Shown: in pieces, positions 8,931 to 17,966 of the stretch
How the letters are laid out: every line of letters starts with the position of its first letter
How positions within the stretch are numbered: position 1 is the first letter of the stretch
NCBI RefSeq assembly: GCF_009791395.1
Contig: NZ_WSZK01000026.1
Location: 1 to 64,000 of the forward strand
Reading direction: 5' to 3'
DNA length: 64,000 nucleotides
DNA from: Halomarina oriensis
Lineage (GTDB): Archaea > Halobacteriota > Halobacteria > Halobacteriales > Haloarculaceae
Position numbers and translations under genes: made by a program
The notes under the pieces: generated by a model
The model's input: only the letters and a program-made list of their open reading frames with translations
The model's database searches: none
What the model was told of the DNA's origin: nothing

Positions 8931-10727
8931 CTAATCGATGACGACCAGCACGTCGCCCATGTTGACCGACTCCCCCTCGCCGATGGCGACTTCGGTGACG
9001 GTGCCGGAGCGTTCGGCGACGACGTCGTTCTCCATCTTCATCGCTTCGAGGACACAGAGCACGTCGCCCGCGTCCACCTCGTCGCCCTCACTGACCCCGA
9101 CGGAGAGGATGGTACCCTGCATCTCCGCCGTGACGCTGTTGCCGGCGGCGCTGGACGACGACCCGCCCGAGGAGCCGCCCGAACCGCCCGAGCGCTTCTT
9201 GGGCGTGCTGCCGGAGCCACCACCGGACCCGGCGGCCGCGACGGCCAACTCGCCGCGCTCTTCGAGCGACACTTCGAAGCGCTTGCCGTTGACCTCGACG
9301 GTGAACTCGCGTTCGACGACGTCCTCGTCGTCCTCGCTCGCGTCCGAGGCCGACCCCCACTTCTCCTGGGCCTCCTCGATACGCGAGGTGTCGAGTTCCT
9401 CGTCGAGGTAGTCCGTCGTGTGGGTGCCGGCGACGAACTGCTCGTCGGTGAGCATCAGGCGGTGGAACGGGACGATGGTCGTGACGCCCTCGATGTTGTA
9501 CTCTTCGAGCGCGCGTTTCGAGCGCGCGATGCACTCCTCGCGGTCCGACCCGTAGACGATGAGTTTGGCGATCATCGAGTCGTAGTCGCCGCCGATGGTG
9601 TCACCCTGTCGGAGCGCGTCGTCCATCCGGACGCCGATACCGCCCGGCGGGTCGTACGCCGTCAGTTTACCCGTCGCGGGCGCGAAGTCGTTGGCGGCGT
9701 TCTCCGCGTTGATACGGAACTCCATCGCGTGGCCCTCGATGTCGACGTCGTCCTGCGAGAAGTCGAACGCCTCGCCGGCGGCGACCCGAAGCTGCCACTT
9801 CACGATGTCGATACCCGTAATCTCCTCGGTGACGGTGTGTTCGACCTGGATGCGGGTGTTGACTTCGAGGAAGAAGAACTCCCCGTCGGCGACGAGGAAC
9901 TCGACGGTCCCGGCGTTCCGGTAGTCGGCCTCGGCGACACCCTGCCGGGCGGCCTCGCGGATCTCCTCGGCCATCTCCTCGTCGAGTGCGGGCGAGGGGC
10001 CCTCCTCGATGACCTTCTGGTGGCGGCGCTGGAGCGAGCAGTCGCGCTCGCCGAGGTGGCGGACGTTGCCCGAGTGGTCGGCGATGACCTGCACCTCGAT
10101 GTGACGCGGGTGGTCGAGGTAGCGTTCGAGGTAGACGGAGTCGTTGTCGAAGTACGCCTCGCCCTCGCGTTTGGCCGTCTCGAACTGGTCTTCCGCCTCG
10201 CTCTCGTCCCAGACGACCTTCATCCCGCGACCACCGCCGCCGCCTTCCGCCTTGATTGCGACGGGGTAGCCGTACTCCTCGCCGAACTGCTTCACTTCCT
10301 CGGCGGACTCGGCGGGGTCGGTCGTCCCCGGAACGATGGGGACGTCGGCGGCCTGCATCACCTTGCGCGCCTTCGTCTTCTCGCCCATCTGTTCCATCGA
10401 CTCGCTGGCCGGGCCGACCCAGGTGACCCCCTCCGTCTCCTCGACGAGGGCGGCGAAGTCGGCGTTCTCCGCGAGGAAGCCGTAGCCGGGGTGGATAGCG
10501 TCCGCGCCGGCCTGCTCCGCGGCGTCGACGATAGCCTCCTGGTCGAGGTAGGAGTCCGCGGCGCGCGCCGGGCCGACGTTGTACGCTTCGTCCGCGTACC
10601 TGACGTGTCCAGCGTTCTTGTCCGCCTCGGAGTAGACGGCGACGGTCTCTACGCCGAGTTCTTCGCAGGCGCGCATGACGCGCACCGCGATCTCCCCTCG
10701 GTTCGCCACGAGTACCTTGTCGAACAT
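8931..10727 (-). CDS. pccA: acyl-CoA carboxylase alpha subunit (biotin carboxylase + biotin carrier)
   Basis: 598 residues. Biotin carboxylase domains occupy about 1-450: [20 protein letters not shown], the ATP-grasp glycine loop [12 protein letters not shown], and [25 protein letters not shown] Gly/Ser-rich linker at about 500-525 leads to a biotinyl domain ending in EAMKM, with K564 the biotin site. The enzyme carboxylates biotin with ATP and bicarbonate for transfer to propionyl- or acetyl-CoA by PccB. Partners PccX and PccB are encoded 1.4-3.2 kb away on the same strand, separated by two genes on the opposite strand; BirA is nearby. Substrate preference (propionyl versus acetyl) cannot be told from sequence. 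Confidence 0.95.
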   Translation of the reverse strand: MFDKVLVANRGEIAVRVMRACEELGVETVAVYSEADKNAGHVRYADEAYNVGPARAADSYLDQEAIVDAAEQAGADAIHPGYGFLAENADFAALVEETEGVTWVGPASESMEQMGEKTKARKVMQAADVPIVPGTTDPAESAEEVKQFGEEYGYPVAIKAEGGGGGRGMKVVWDESEAEDQFETAKREGEAYFDNDSVYLERYLDHPRHIEVQVIADHSGNVRHLGERDCSLQRRHQKVIEEGPSPALDEEMAEEIREAARQGVAEADYRNAGTVEFLVADGEFFFLEVNTRIQVEHTVTEEITGIDIVKWQLRVAAGEAFDFSQDDVDIEGHAMEFRINAENAANDFAPATGKLTAYDPPGGIGVRMDDALRQGDTIGGDYDSMIAKLIVYGSDREECIARSKRALEEYNIEGVTTIVPFHRLMLTDEQFVAGTHTTDYLDEELDTSRIEEAQEKWGSASDASEDDEDVVEREFTVEVNGKRFEVSLEERGELAVAAAGSGGGSGSTPKKRSGGSGGSSGGSSSSAAGNSVTAEMQGTILSVGVSEGDEVDAGDVLCVLEAMKMENDVVAERSGTVTEVAIGEGESVNMGDVLVVID

Positions 10728-10877
10728 TCTTGGAGTCCACTATTCCCAACGGCTACGTGTTTCTATCGGTCCAGGGCGTTCGGCCACGACCGTCACCCCT
10801 CCCCACGACCGACCGGGCGGTTCGCCGCCACCGTGTCGTCGGGCGTTATTTGGTCGTCGCCGTCGACCGTCCGAGCG

Positions 10878-11558
10878 ATGCAGGTCATCGGGCATCGTGG
10901 CTGTGCCGACCGTGCCCCCGAGAACACGCGACTCGCGGTTCGTCGGGCGGCCTCGCACGTCGACATGGTCGAGATCGACGTCCGGCGCTGTGGCTCCGGC
11001 GAACTCGTCGTCGTCCACGACGACCGTCTGCGGCGACTGACCGGCGCGCGCGGCCGGGTCTCCGAGACGCCCTACTCGCGCCTCCGGTCTCTCAGGGTGC
11101 TGGGGAGCGAACAGTCCATCCCGCTGCTCGCGGACCTCCTCGCGGACGTCCCCGACGGCGTCGGCGTCAACGTCGAACTGAAACACGCCGGAATGGCCGC
11201 CGACCTCCTCGCGGTCCTCGACGGCGTGGACAACGAGGTACTCGTCTCCTCGTTCGAGCGGGCAGCGCTCCGGGAGGTCGGCGAACACGCCGACCTGCCG
11301 CTCGCGTTCCTGTTCCACCAGGAACTCAAGCGACTCGGGCGGGACTGGCGACACGGTCTCGCTCGTGCGCGGCACCTCGACTGTGCGGCGGTCCACCCCT
11401 CGGTCGGACTGTGTGAGGACGCCCCCGAGCACGTCGCCGCCGCCCGCGACGAGGGGTTCACCGTCAACGTCTGGACGGTCAAACGGTCCGCGACCGCTCG
11501 ACGACTCCACGAGATGGGCGTCGACGGTCTCATCGTCGACGACTGGGCGGTCGTCTGA
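10878..11558 (+). CDS. glycerophosphodiester phosphodiesterase
   Basis: 226 residues from ATG 10878. GDPD TIM-barrel motifs: GHRG with H6 and R7, then APENT (metal ligand E15), the E and D of VEIDVRRC, and the general acid region VVHDD. The C-terminal part has FTVNVWTVK and DGLIVDD, both typical. It would hydrolyse glycerophosphodiesters to sn-glycerol-3-phosphate (or the archaeal glycerol-1-phosphate equivalent) plus an alcohol. There is no signal peptide, so probably cytoplasmic. Divergent from pccA with about 150 nt between, and 59 nt before the MOSC gene. Confidence 0.92.
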   Translation: MQVIGHRGCADRAPENTRLAVRRAASHVDMVEIDVRRCGSGELVVVHDDRLRRLTGARGRVSETPYSRLRSLRVLGSEQSIPLLADLLADVPDGVGVNVELKHAGMAADLLAVLDGVDNEVLVSSFERAALREVGEHADLPLAFLFHQELKRLGRDWRHGLARARHLDCAAVHPSVGLCEDAPEHVAAARDEGFTVNVWTVKRSATARRLHEMGVDGLIVDDWAVV

Positions 11559-11617
11559 GACGCGACACGGCACCGAGGCACGGAAACCGTTACCACGGTG
11601 CTCGCCGACCGACCGGT

Positions 11618-12121
11618 ATGGAGGAACACGAGACGGCGGCGGACGCCGCCCGGTCGAGCGGGCGGGTCGTCGCCATCCACGTCGCCCCCGAGTCGGCCGC
11701 CCCCGTCGAACCCCGCGACCGGGTCGAGGCCGTCGCGGACCGCGGCCTGCGTGGCGACCGGTACTTCGCGGAGGCGGGGACGTTCTCGCAGTCGGCCAGC
11801 GAGACGCCGAAGCACCTGACGCTCATCGAACACGAGGCGCTGGTGGCCGTCGAGGACGACTACGACGTCGCCGTCGCCCCCGGCGAACACCGCCGGAACG
11901 TCACCGTCGAGGGCGTCGCGCTGAACCACCTCGTCGGCGAGCGCTTCCGGGTGGGCGACGCCGTCTGTGAGGGTGTCGAACTCTGTGAACCCTGTTCGTA
12001 CCTCGAGCGGTCCCTGGAGAAACGTGGCATCAGGGAGGCGCTGGTCCACCGCGGTGGCCTGCGCGCTCGCGTCGTCGAGTCCGGCGAGATAGCGACCGGC
12101 GACGGCGTCACCTCGGTCTGA
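11618..12121 (+). CDS. MOSC-domain protein
   Basis: 167 residues. MOSC (molybdenum cofactor sulfurase C-terminal) signatures: IHVAPESAAPVEPRDRVEAV, the GLRGDRY(F) loop, LTLIEHEAL, RRNVTVEGVALNHLVG and the cysteine-bearing segment CEGVELCEPCSYLE. Stand-alone MOSC proteins bind or transfer molybdenum cofactor or sulfur equivalents and are often oxidoreductase accessory or detoxification proteins. No molybdoenzyme gene is nearby. Convergent with pccX, with 31 nt between stops. Confidence 0.88.
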   Translation: MEEHETAADAARSSGRVVAIHVAPESAAPVEPRDRVEAVADRGLRGDRYFAEAGTFSQSASETPKHLTLIEHEALVAVEDDYDVAVAPGEHRRNVTVEGVALNHLVGERFRVGDAVCEGVELCEPCSYLERSLEKRGIREALVHRGGLRARVVESGEIATGDGVTSV

Positions 12122-12152
12122 ACGCCGCCAACGGGGGCGGGAGCGCCCGCAG

Positions 12153-12413
12153 TCAGAACCGGTCGGAACGGCCCGAGGCCGCCCACGCGTCGCGCGGCGC
12201 ACTGCTCGGGACACGACGGCGACGCCCACGCCGGCCCGTCGCTTCGAGGCGGCCGGCGTACGCCCAGCGTTCGCCGTCCCACGTCGCCTCGCCGTCGTCG
12301 CTCGCGGCGGCCGCGGCGGCCGCCTGCGCACGCAGGTGCGCACGGACGGCGGCGACGATGGCAGCGGCTTCCTCCGCGTCGGCGTCGGCCAGTCCGCCGA
12401 GTTCGGCCTCCAT
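12153..12413 (-). CDS. pccX: PccX-like small subunit of acyl-CoA carboxylase
   Basis: 86 residues beginning [20 protein letters not shown], an alanine-rich helical N-terminus, then a short C-terminal module ([25 protein letters not shown]). This architecture matches the acyl-CoA carboxylase epsilon-type subunit (ACC_epsilon) and the PccX protein known to be required for propionyl-CoA carboxylase activity in Haloferax mediterranei. It begins 2 nt after the pccB stop codon, so it is translationally coupled. The C-terminal stretch between the two modules is unusually arginine-rich (RRGRRRRV) for a halophile. Confidence 0.82.
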   Translation of the reverse strand: MEAELGGLADADAEEAAAIVAAVRAHLRAQAAAAAAASDDGEATWDGERWAYAGRLEATGRRGRRRRVPSSAPRDAWAASGRSDRF

Positions 12414-12415
12414 GG

Positions 12416-13966
12416 TCAGAGCGGGATGTTACCGTGTTTCTTCGACGGGGCGTCGACGCGCTTGCTCCGGAGCATCTCCAGGTCGTCGATGAGTCGTCGC
12501 CGCGTCGCCGGCGGTTCGAGGACGTCGTCGACGTACCCCCGGTCGGCGGCGGTGTAGGGGTTGGCGAACTCCTCGCGGTACTCGTCGATGAGTTCCTGGC
12601 GGCGCGTGTCGGGGTCGTCGGCCTCGTTCAACTCGCCGCGATAGAGGATGTTGACCGCTCCCTGCGGGCCGACGACGGCGATCTCGGCGGTGGGCCACGC
12701 GTAGTTGACGTCCGCGCCGATGTGCTTGGAGGCCATCACGCAGTACGCCCCGCCGTAGGCCTTCCGGGTGATGACGGTCATCAGGGGGACGGTGGCCTCG
12801 CTGAACGCGTAGAGCAGTTTCGCACCGTGCTTGATGATGCCGTTGTGCTCCTGGTCGGTACCGGGCATGAACCCCGGCACGTCGACGAACGTGACGATGG
12901 GGACGTTGAACGCGTCACAGAACCGGACGAAGCGCGCGCCCTTCAGCGAGGCGTCGATGTCGAGCGTCCCCGCGTTGGCGCGTGGCTGGTTGCCGACGAC
13001 GCCCACCGAGTGCCCGTCGAGGCGGGCGAACCCGACGACCATGTTCCGGGCGTAGCTCTCCTGGACCTCGAAGAAGGAGTCCCGGTCGAGCACGCCGTCG
13101 ATGACCTCGTGCATGTCGTAGGGCTTCTGTGGACTGTCCGGGACGATGCCGTTCAGTTCCTCGTCGGCCCGGTCGGGGTCGTCCCACGGGTCGACGCGCG
13201 GCGGGTCCTCGACGTTGTTCTGTGGCAGGTACGACAGCAGGTGTGCCACGTCGTCGAGCGCCGTCTCCTCGTCGGGTTCCGAGAAGTGTGCGACGCCCGA
13301 GGTGCCGGTGTGCGTGCCCGCGCCGCCGAGTTCGTCGAAGCCCACCTCCTCGCCGGTGACCGTCTCGATGACGTCCGGGCCGGTGATGAACATGTGGCTG
13401 GTGTCCTCGACCATGAACGTGAAGTCCGTGATGGCCGGTGAGTAGACCGACCCGCCCGCACACGGTCCCATGATGGCCGATATCTGCGGGACGACGCCGC
13501 TGGCCTGCTGGTTGCGGTGGAAGACGTCCGCGTAGCCACCGAGGGCGGTCACCCCCTCCTGGATGCGTGCGCCCGCCGAGTCGTTCAGACCGACGATGGG
13601 GGCACCGACCTCCATCGCCTTGTCCATCAGTTTGCACTGCTTCTCGGCGAACACCTCGCCGAGCGACCCGCCGAAGACGGTGAAGTCGTGGGCGAAGACG
13701 AAGGTGGTTCGCCCGTCCACCTCGCCGTAGCCGGTGACGATGCCGTCGCCGGGTATCTGGCGGTCTTCCATCCCGAACTTCTTCGCCCGGTGGGTCCGCA
13801 GTTGGTCGAGTTCCCGGAACGTGCCGTCGTCCAGGAAGTAGTCGATGCGCTCGCGGGCGGTCATCTTGCCCTTGTCGTGCTGGGACTCGATGCGGTCCTC
13901 GCCGCCGCCGAGTTCCGCGCGGGCCTTGCGCTCGCGTAACTCCTCGATGCGCTCCTCCATCGTCAT
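12416..13966 (-). CDS. pccB: acyl-CoA carboxylase beta (carboxyltransferase) subunit
   Basis: 516 residues, the usual length. Both crotonase-like halves are present: oxyanion-hole glycines in GGSLGEV and [18 protein letters not shown], later [32 protein letters not shown] and [16 protein letters not shown]. It transfers the carboxyl group from biotin on PccA to propionyl- or acetyl-CoA. Followed after 2 nt by pccX. Start is ATG 13966 ([10 protein letters not shown]); the ATG six bases later is equally possible. Upstream 13967-14089 is the divergent promoter region shared with a tiny acidic gene. Confidence 0.95.
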   Translation of the reverse strand: MTMEERIEELRERKARAELGGGEDRIESQHDKGKMTARERIDYFLDDGTFRELDQLRTHRAKKFGMEDRQIPGDGIVTGYGEVDGRTTFVFAHDFTVFGGSLGEVFAEKQCKLMDKAMEVGAPIVGLNDSAGARIQEGVTALGGYADVFHRNQQASGVVPQISAIMGPCAGGSVYSPAITDFTFMVEDTSHMFITGPDVIETVTGEEVGFDELGGAGTHTGTSGVAHFSEPDEETALDDVAHLLSYLPQNNVEDPPRVDPWDDPDRADEELNGIVPDSPQKPYDMHEVIDGVLDRDSFFEVQESYARNMVVGFARLDGHSVGVVGNQPRANAGTLDIDASLKGARFVRFCDAFNVPIVTFVDVPGFMPGTDQEHNGIIKHGAKLLYAFSEATVPLMTVITRKAYGGAYCVMASKHIGADVNYAWPTAEIAVVGPQGAVNILYRGELNEADDPDTRRQELIDEYREEFANPYTAADRGYVDDVLEPPATRRRLIDDLEMLRSKRVDAPSKKHGNIPL

Positions 13967-14089
13967 TGATTGTCGGTGGTTCTCCGACTCGAAGCAAAAG
14001 GATACCGGGAGCGGTCGAACCGGCCGCCCCCCCCCCGCACGGCACCCGCGAGGTGAACGCCTAACCGACAGCCGAGAGGAGCGCCAGAC

Positions 14090-14248
14090 ATGTCTGATAC
14101 GGCCGAGGACGACGGGCGACTGCCGCCACTCGTCGACGTCCGGGACACGCTCGACGACATCGAACGGGAGGCCGACGACGGTGACGACTCCGGGGGGAGA
14201 AACGAGGACGGGGACCGCTCCGCTCGGGAGAACGCCGGCGAGGACTGA
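14090..14248 (+). CDS. very small acidic protein
   Basis: 52 codons, ATG 14090 to TGA 14246-14248. The product (MSDTAEDDGRLPPLVDVRDT..., ending SARENAGED) is about one third Asp and Glu, has no hydrophobic core and may be disordered. Haloarchaeal codon and amino acid bias is fully developed, and the frame lies neatly between pccB (divergent) and the HTH_10 gene (convergent, 31 nt away), which supports it as real. No family recognised. Confidence 0.55.
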   Translation: MSDTAEDDGRLPPLVDVRDTLDDIEREADDGDDSGGRNEDGDRSARENAGED

Positions 14249-14279
14249 CCGGGAGGGGCACTCGCGTTCCCGCCCGAGC

Positions 14280-14945
14280 CTACTTCTGTCGGCTGTTTCC
14301 GATGAGGAGCGTCTCGCTCACGAGACTGTCCATCCCGCGACGGATGCGTTCGGAGACGGCCTGGTGTGAGAGGTCCAGGTCCTCGCCGATGGCGTCGAGG
14401 TTCGTCTCGCGCGGGACCCGGAAGTAGCCCCCTTCACACGCCGCTTCGAGTGCGGCGAACTGCCCCTCGGTGATGCCGTACTGTCCGGCGGGTTCCTCGT
14501 CCATCTCGTAGACCTTCCGGATGTCGAAGGTGACGTCGTTCTCCGTACAGTAGTCGTAGGTCTTCGAGAGTTCGTCGTGGGTCGGGTAGAGCAGTCGGAG
14601 CGACCAGTGTTCGGCGTCGCTGGCCACCTCCGCGTCGAGCAGAGTCGCGTGCGAGTCCAGCAGCATCTGGAGGACGAGGTGGACGCGGTCGGTCCAGCGC
14701 ATCCGGTAGAGCCACTCGTCCTCGAGGTCGACGAGCAGTTCCGCCTCCTCGGTCGACGGGTCGTCTTCGAGCGCCGCTTGGACCGCCGCTCGCTCACCAC
14801 CTCGTCCCCAGATGACGGGGACGACCTCGTCCTCGGCGGACTGGACGATACGCCCACCGTTGAACTCCACGTCGGGCACCGCCGAGAGCGTCTCTTCGAG
14901 TGCGAACTCCGCCACGGGAACCCGACCGACGACGACGACAGCCAT
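14280..14945 (-). CDS. HTH_10 (Bat-type) transcriptional regulator
   Basis: 221 residues from ATG 14945 (MAVVVVGRVPVAEFALEETL); the upstream extension to 15029 is low in acidic residues and overlaps the divergent gene's promoter. The C-terminal 60 residues form the HTH_10 domain of bacterio-opsin-activator-like regulators: GQFAALEAACEGGYF, VPRETNLDAIGEDLDLSHQA and VSERIRRGMDSLV. The N-terminal region (about 1-150) is an uncharacterised beta-rich sensory part typical of this haloarchaeal family. Divergent from the UDG-like gene at 15044 and likely to act on that shared intergenic region. Confidence 0.88.
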   Translation of the reverse strand: MAVVVVGRVPVAEFALEETLSAVPDVEFNGGRIVQSAEDEVVPVIWGRGGERAAVQAALEDDPSTEEAELLVDLEDEWLYRMRWTDRVHLVLQMLLDSHATLLDAEVASDAEHWSLRLLYPTHDELSKTYDYCTENDVTFDIRKVYEMDEEPAGQYGITEGQFAALEAACEGGYFRVPRETNLDAIGEDLDLSHQAVSERIRRGMDSLVSETLLIGNSRQK

Positions 14946-15043
14946 ACTCCGCGGGTCGGAGAGCGGTGGCAAAGCGTTGGGGGTTGCGGAAGCAGGCACG
15001 CTCGAACCGCACGGCATTTGCCGTGCCACGTCTACCGTCCCCC

Positions 15044-15742
15044 GTGGAGAACGTCACCGACCGGACGAACAACCCGTTCGGCATGCGTCCGCCCTGTGAG
15101 CAGTACGTCCCCGGGTACGGCGACGCCAACGCCGCCTTCCACGTCGTCGGCGACCACCCCGGCGTCCACGGCGGGGCGTCGCGTCCGGACGGCGGAACGA
15201 CGACGGCCGAGACGGCCCCGACCGACGAGGACGACGGGACCGGCCTCGACGGCAGCGGCGTCCCGTTCACGAACGACGCCGGAGTGCGCCTCCAGCGGGC
15301 GCTCGTCGAGGCCGGACTGCTCGACGAGGCCGGTCCCCGACCGACCGTTCGCGGGACGTTCCTCTCGTACCTGCACATGTGTGTCCCCGACGGGACGCCG
15401 ACCGAGCGTGAGTACGCCGAGATGGAGCGGTACTTCGACGCCGAGTTGCGTGCCATCGCCGCTCACGTCCTCCTCCCGGTCGGCGAGCGTGCGACGCGCC
15501 ACGTCCTCTCCGAGTACACCGCGCAGGCCGCCAAGACCGACGACGACGTGGCCGCCCTCCACGGCACCGAGATACGGGGGAGCGGCTTCCTCGTCTACCC
15601 CGTCCGCGACCCGAGCGAGTGGGACGACGGCGACGAGGAGCGACTCGTCCAGGCGCTCCGGGCGCTCCAGTCGACTGACTTCCGCCGCGAGGTCGACCTC
15701 GGTCGGTTCCTCCCCGGCGAGGACACCTGGCGCGTCCGCTGA
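15044..15742 (+). CDS. uracil-DNA-glycosylase-superfamily-like protein
   Basis: 232 residues. I choose GTG 15044 (MENVTDRTNNPFGMRPPCEQ) because composition turns haloarchaeal there. Motif 1 of UDG-like folds is suggested by FHVVGDHPGVHGG with downstream GVPFTNDAGVRLQRALVEAG, and the LLPVGERATRHVL segment corresponds to the usual central strand-helix. The final HPS-type DNA-intercalation motif is replaced by GSGFLVYPVRDPSEW. A central acidic/threonine-rich insert (about 47-68) interrupts the domain. It may be a divergent base-excision enzyme; the activity is unproven. Divergent from an HTH_10 regulator. Confidence 0.7.
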   Translation: MENVTDRTNNPFGMRPPCEQYVPGYGDANAAFHVVGDHPGVHGGASRPDGGTTTAETAPTDEDDGTGLDGSGVPFTNDAGVRLQRALVEAGLLDEAGPRPTVRGTFLSYLHMCVPDGTPTEREYAEMERYFDAELRAIAAHVLLPVGERATRHVLSEYTAQAAKTDDDVAALHGTEIRGSGFLVYPVRDPSEWDDGDEERLVQALRALQSTDFRREVDLGRFLPGEDTWRVR

Positions 15743-15860
15743 CGACCCTTCGGCGTGCAGACGGCGCTCCGACTATCGCGTGTGGACGTGGGTCGTGGTG
15801 CATCCGCGGTGAGTCGGGCGGAGAGCGACGGGGCGACAGCGGCGACGGGGCGAGCGTCGG

Positions 15861-16304
15861 TCAGAGCATCGTACCGCCCACGTAGAGCGCCCCCGTCGCC
15901 ACGCCGGCGACGAGCAGCGAGAAGACCGTCACCTTCGCCGCCGAGACGGTGTCGGCCCGTCGGTTCGCCGACGCGGTCACCCGTCCCGAGTCGCCGCCGG
16001 ACCCGGTGAAGTCATAGCGGCCGCGGAGGGCGAACCGCACGCAGAACTGCGTCCGTGCCTGAATCGAGAACTCGACGGCCAGCGCCAGCGGCGCGAACGC
16101 GCCGAGGACGAGACCCGTCGGTGCGTCGGTGACGACGAGCGCGGCGAGGTAGCCGAGCGTCACGAGCGCCCCGACTGCGGCGTATCGGTAGCGTCTGCGC
16201 TGTTCGGTTCGGCCGATGTTGCAGACGCCGGGTCGGTACTCGGTCCGGTCGTCCGAGCGCGAGTCGTCCGCCGTCGCTCGATACCGGGCGCTCGGGGATA
16301 CCAT
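15861..16304 (-). CDS. membrane protein of unknown function
   Basis: 147 residues from ATG 16304. An N-terminal soluble segment with the motif RPGVCNIGRTEQRRR precedes two closely spaced hydrophobic helices (about 41-58 and 62-79), then a loop with RTQFCVRFALRGRYDFTG and a third helix near the C-terminus (VFSLLVAGVATGALYVGG). The CNIGRTEQ(R)RR element looks conserved-family-like, but I do not recognise it. Convergent with the UDG-like gene; 15743-15860 between them holds nothing recognisable. Confidence 0.7.
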   Translation of the reverse strand: MVSPSARYRATADDSRSDDRTEYRPGVCNIGRTEQRRRYRYAAVGALVTLGYLAALVVTDAPTGLVLGAFAPLALAVEFSIQARTQFCVRFALRGRYDFTGSGGDSGRVTASANRRADTVSAAKVTVFSLLVAGVATGALYVGGTML

Positions 16305-16413
16305 GTCTTCGAACGTAGGGGGCTGGACGGTTTACGTCACTCGCCACCGGCAGGGCGTCCGGCGCGGGTCGCCGGAGAGTCGGAGCGACGACCGGACCGA
16401 CGGCGTGGCCCGG

Positions 16414-17796
16414 CTACAGACCGGGCGGGACGATGAAGTAGTCGCCGGCCTCGGGCGTCAGGAACAGGTCGTAGAAGTTCAGGCCGACGACGACGAGGAT
16501 GGCGAGCAACACGACGGTCCGGAGGCTCCAGAGCCAGACCATCGGGAGCAGCGTCCCACCGCTCGTCCCCTGTCGGAGTTCGTCGACGGCCTCGCCGCCG
16601 AGCTCCCAGCCGACGAACAGCACGACCAGCAGGACGACGACGGGGAGGAACAGCGAGACGCTGATACCGTCGAACCAGGTGAGCCACGCCGTGTCGAGCG
16701 CCGAGGGGACGCCGAGCAGGAAGACGACGCCGCCGAGGCCGGCCGCGGTGGGCGCACGCGGCAGCGCGTAGTTGTCCACGAGATACGAGACGACGGCTTC
16801 GAGCAGGCTGATGGACGAGGAGATGGCCGCGATGAGGACCGTCCCGAAGAACAGTGCGCCGACGACGCGTGCGGCCAGCCCCGGCAGGTCGACGAGCGCC
16901 GTGGTGACGCCGATGAACACCGCACCCGCGCCGCCGCTCCCGCTGACGAGACTCCCCTCGCCGCCGATGGTGATGCCCGCGGCGAACAGCAGCGGGATGA
17001 CGACGAGGCCCGCGAGGAAGCCGACGAACGAGTTCGAGACGGCGATGGTGAGGCCGTCGGCGGGCAGGCTGTCGTCCTTCGAGAGGTACGACGCGTACGT
17101 AATCATCACCGCGAACCCGACCGAGAGGCTGAACAGCGCCTGTCCCGCCGCGGCCGGAACGACCGTCGTCCAGTTCTCGACGACGGTAGCGAAGTCGGGT
17201 GAGAGGTAGAACTCGTAGCCCGCGCCCGACCCGGGGAGGGTGAACGCGTAGACGGCCAGCCCGAGCAACAGGACGACGATGCTCGGCACCATGAACTTCG
17301 TCGCCAGTTCGATACCGTCCTCGATACCCAGCGCGACGATACCCGCCGTGACGAGCATGAACAGACCGTGGAGCGCGACGGCGTCGAGGCCCGTCGCCGC
17401 CACGTCGGTGAAGTACGTCTGTGGCTGGTCGAGGACGACGCCGGAGGCGAAGCCGTAGATGAACCGGAGGACCCACCCCCCGACGACGCTGTAGTACGAC
17501 AGCGTCCAGAACGAGCCGAGGACGCCGATGGCACCGACGAACGCCCACTGTGGGCGGCCGAGCTTGTTGAACGCCTCGATGGCGTTGATGTTCGCCCGCC
17601 GGCCGACGACGAACTCCCCGAGCAGTGCCGGGATGCCGATGACCAGCACTGCGACGAGATAGACGAGGAGGAACGCCGACCCGCCGTTGGTCGCCGTCTG
17701 GAACGGGAACCGCCAGATGTTCCCCAACCCGACGGCACTCCCGATAGCCGCGAGGATGAACCCCGCACGCGTCGCCCACGTCTCACGTTCTACCAT
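16414..17796 (-). CDS. sodium-dependent neurotransmitter:sodium symporter (NSS) family transporter
   Basis: 460 residues, about 11-12 membrane helices. Helix 1 has the unwound Na+/substrate site GSAVGLGNIWRFP, followed by NGGSAFLLVYL, and later FFSLSVGFAVMITYASY-type and SSSISLLEAVVSYLVD segments, all LeuT-fold signatures. Start ATG 17796 (MVERETWATRAGFIL) fits the family N-terminus; the upstream open frame is unconvincing. It imports an amino acid or similar solute with Na+ across the cytoplasmic membrane; substrate unknown. Stands alone, with nothing recognisable in 17797-17966 upstream. Confidence 0.92.
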   Translation of the reverse strand: MVERETWATRAGFILAAIGSAVGLGNIWRFPFQTATNGGSAFLLVYLVAVLVIGIPALLGEFVVGRRANINAIEAFNKLGRPQWAFVGAIGVLGSFWTLSYYSVVGGWVLRFIYGFASGVVLDQPQTYFTDVAATGLDAVALHGLFMLVTAGIVALGIEDGIELATKFMVPSIVVLLLGLAVYAFTLPGSGAGYEFYLSPDFATVVENWTTVVPAAAGQALFSLSVGFAVMITYASYLSKDDSLPADGLTIAVSNSFVGFLAGLVVIPLLFAAGITIGGEGSLVSGSGGAGAVFIGVTTALVDLPGLAARVVGALFFGTVLIAAISSSISLLEAVVSYLVDNYALPRAPTAAGLGGVVFLLGVPSALDTAWLTWFDGISVSLFLPVVVLLVVLFVGWELGGEAVDELRQGTSGGTLLPMVWLWSLRTVVLLAILVVVGLNFYDLFLTPEAGDYFIVPPGL

Positions 17797-17966
17797 GTGT
17801 GCGGTGTGGCGACTCACGGCCTCACAATAAACGCCACGGTAGTTTCCCGACGACGTTCGTGCCACCGAGGCGACGAGTCGTCCGTATTCCGGCGTGTCGT
17901 TCAACTGTCGTGTGATTCACGGCACTGGGTCGGACGGCGAGAAGCGACGGGTGACCCCCGGCCCGT

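Noticed and set aside
9420-10877. long upstream extension of the glycerophosphodiesterase frame
   Set aside because: Antisense to pccA; the real GDPD start with its GHRG motif is at 10878.
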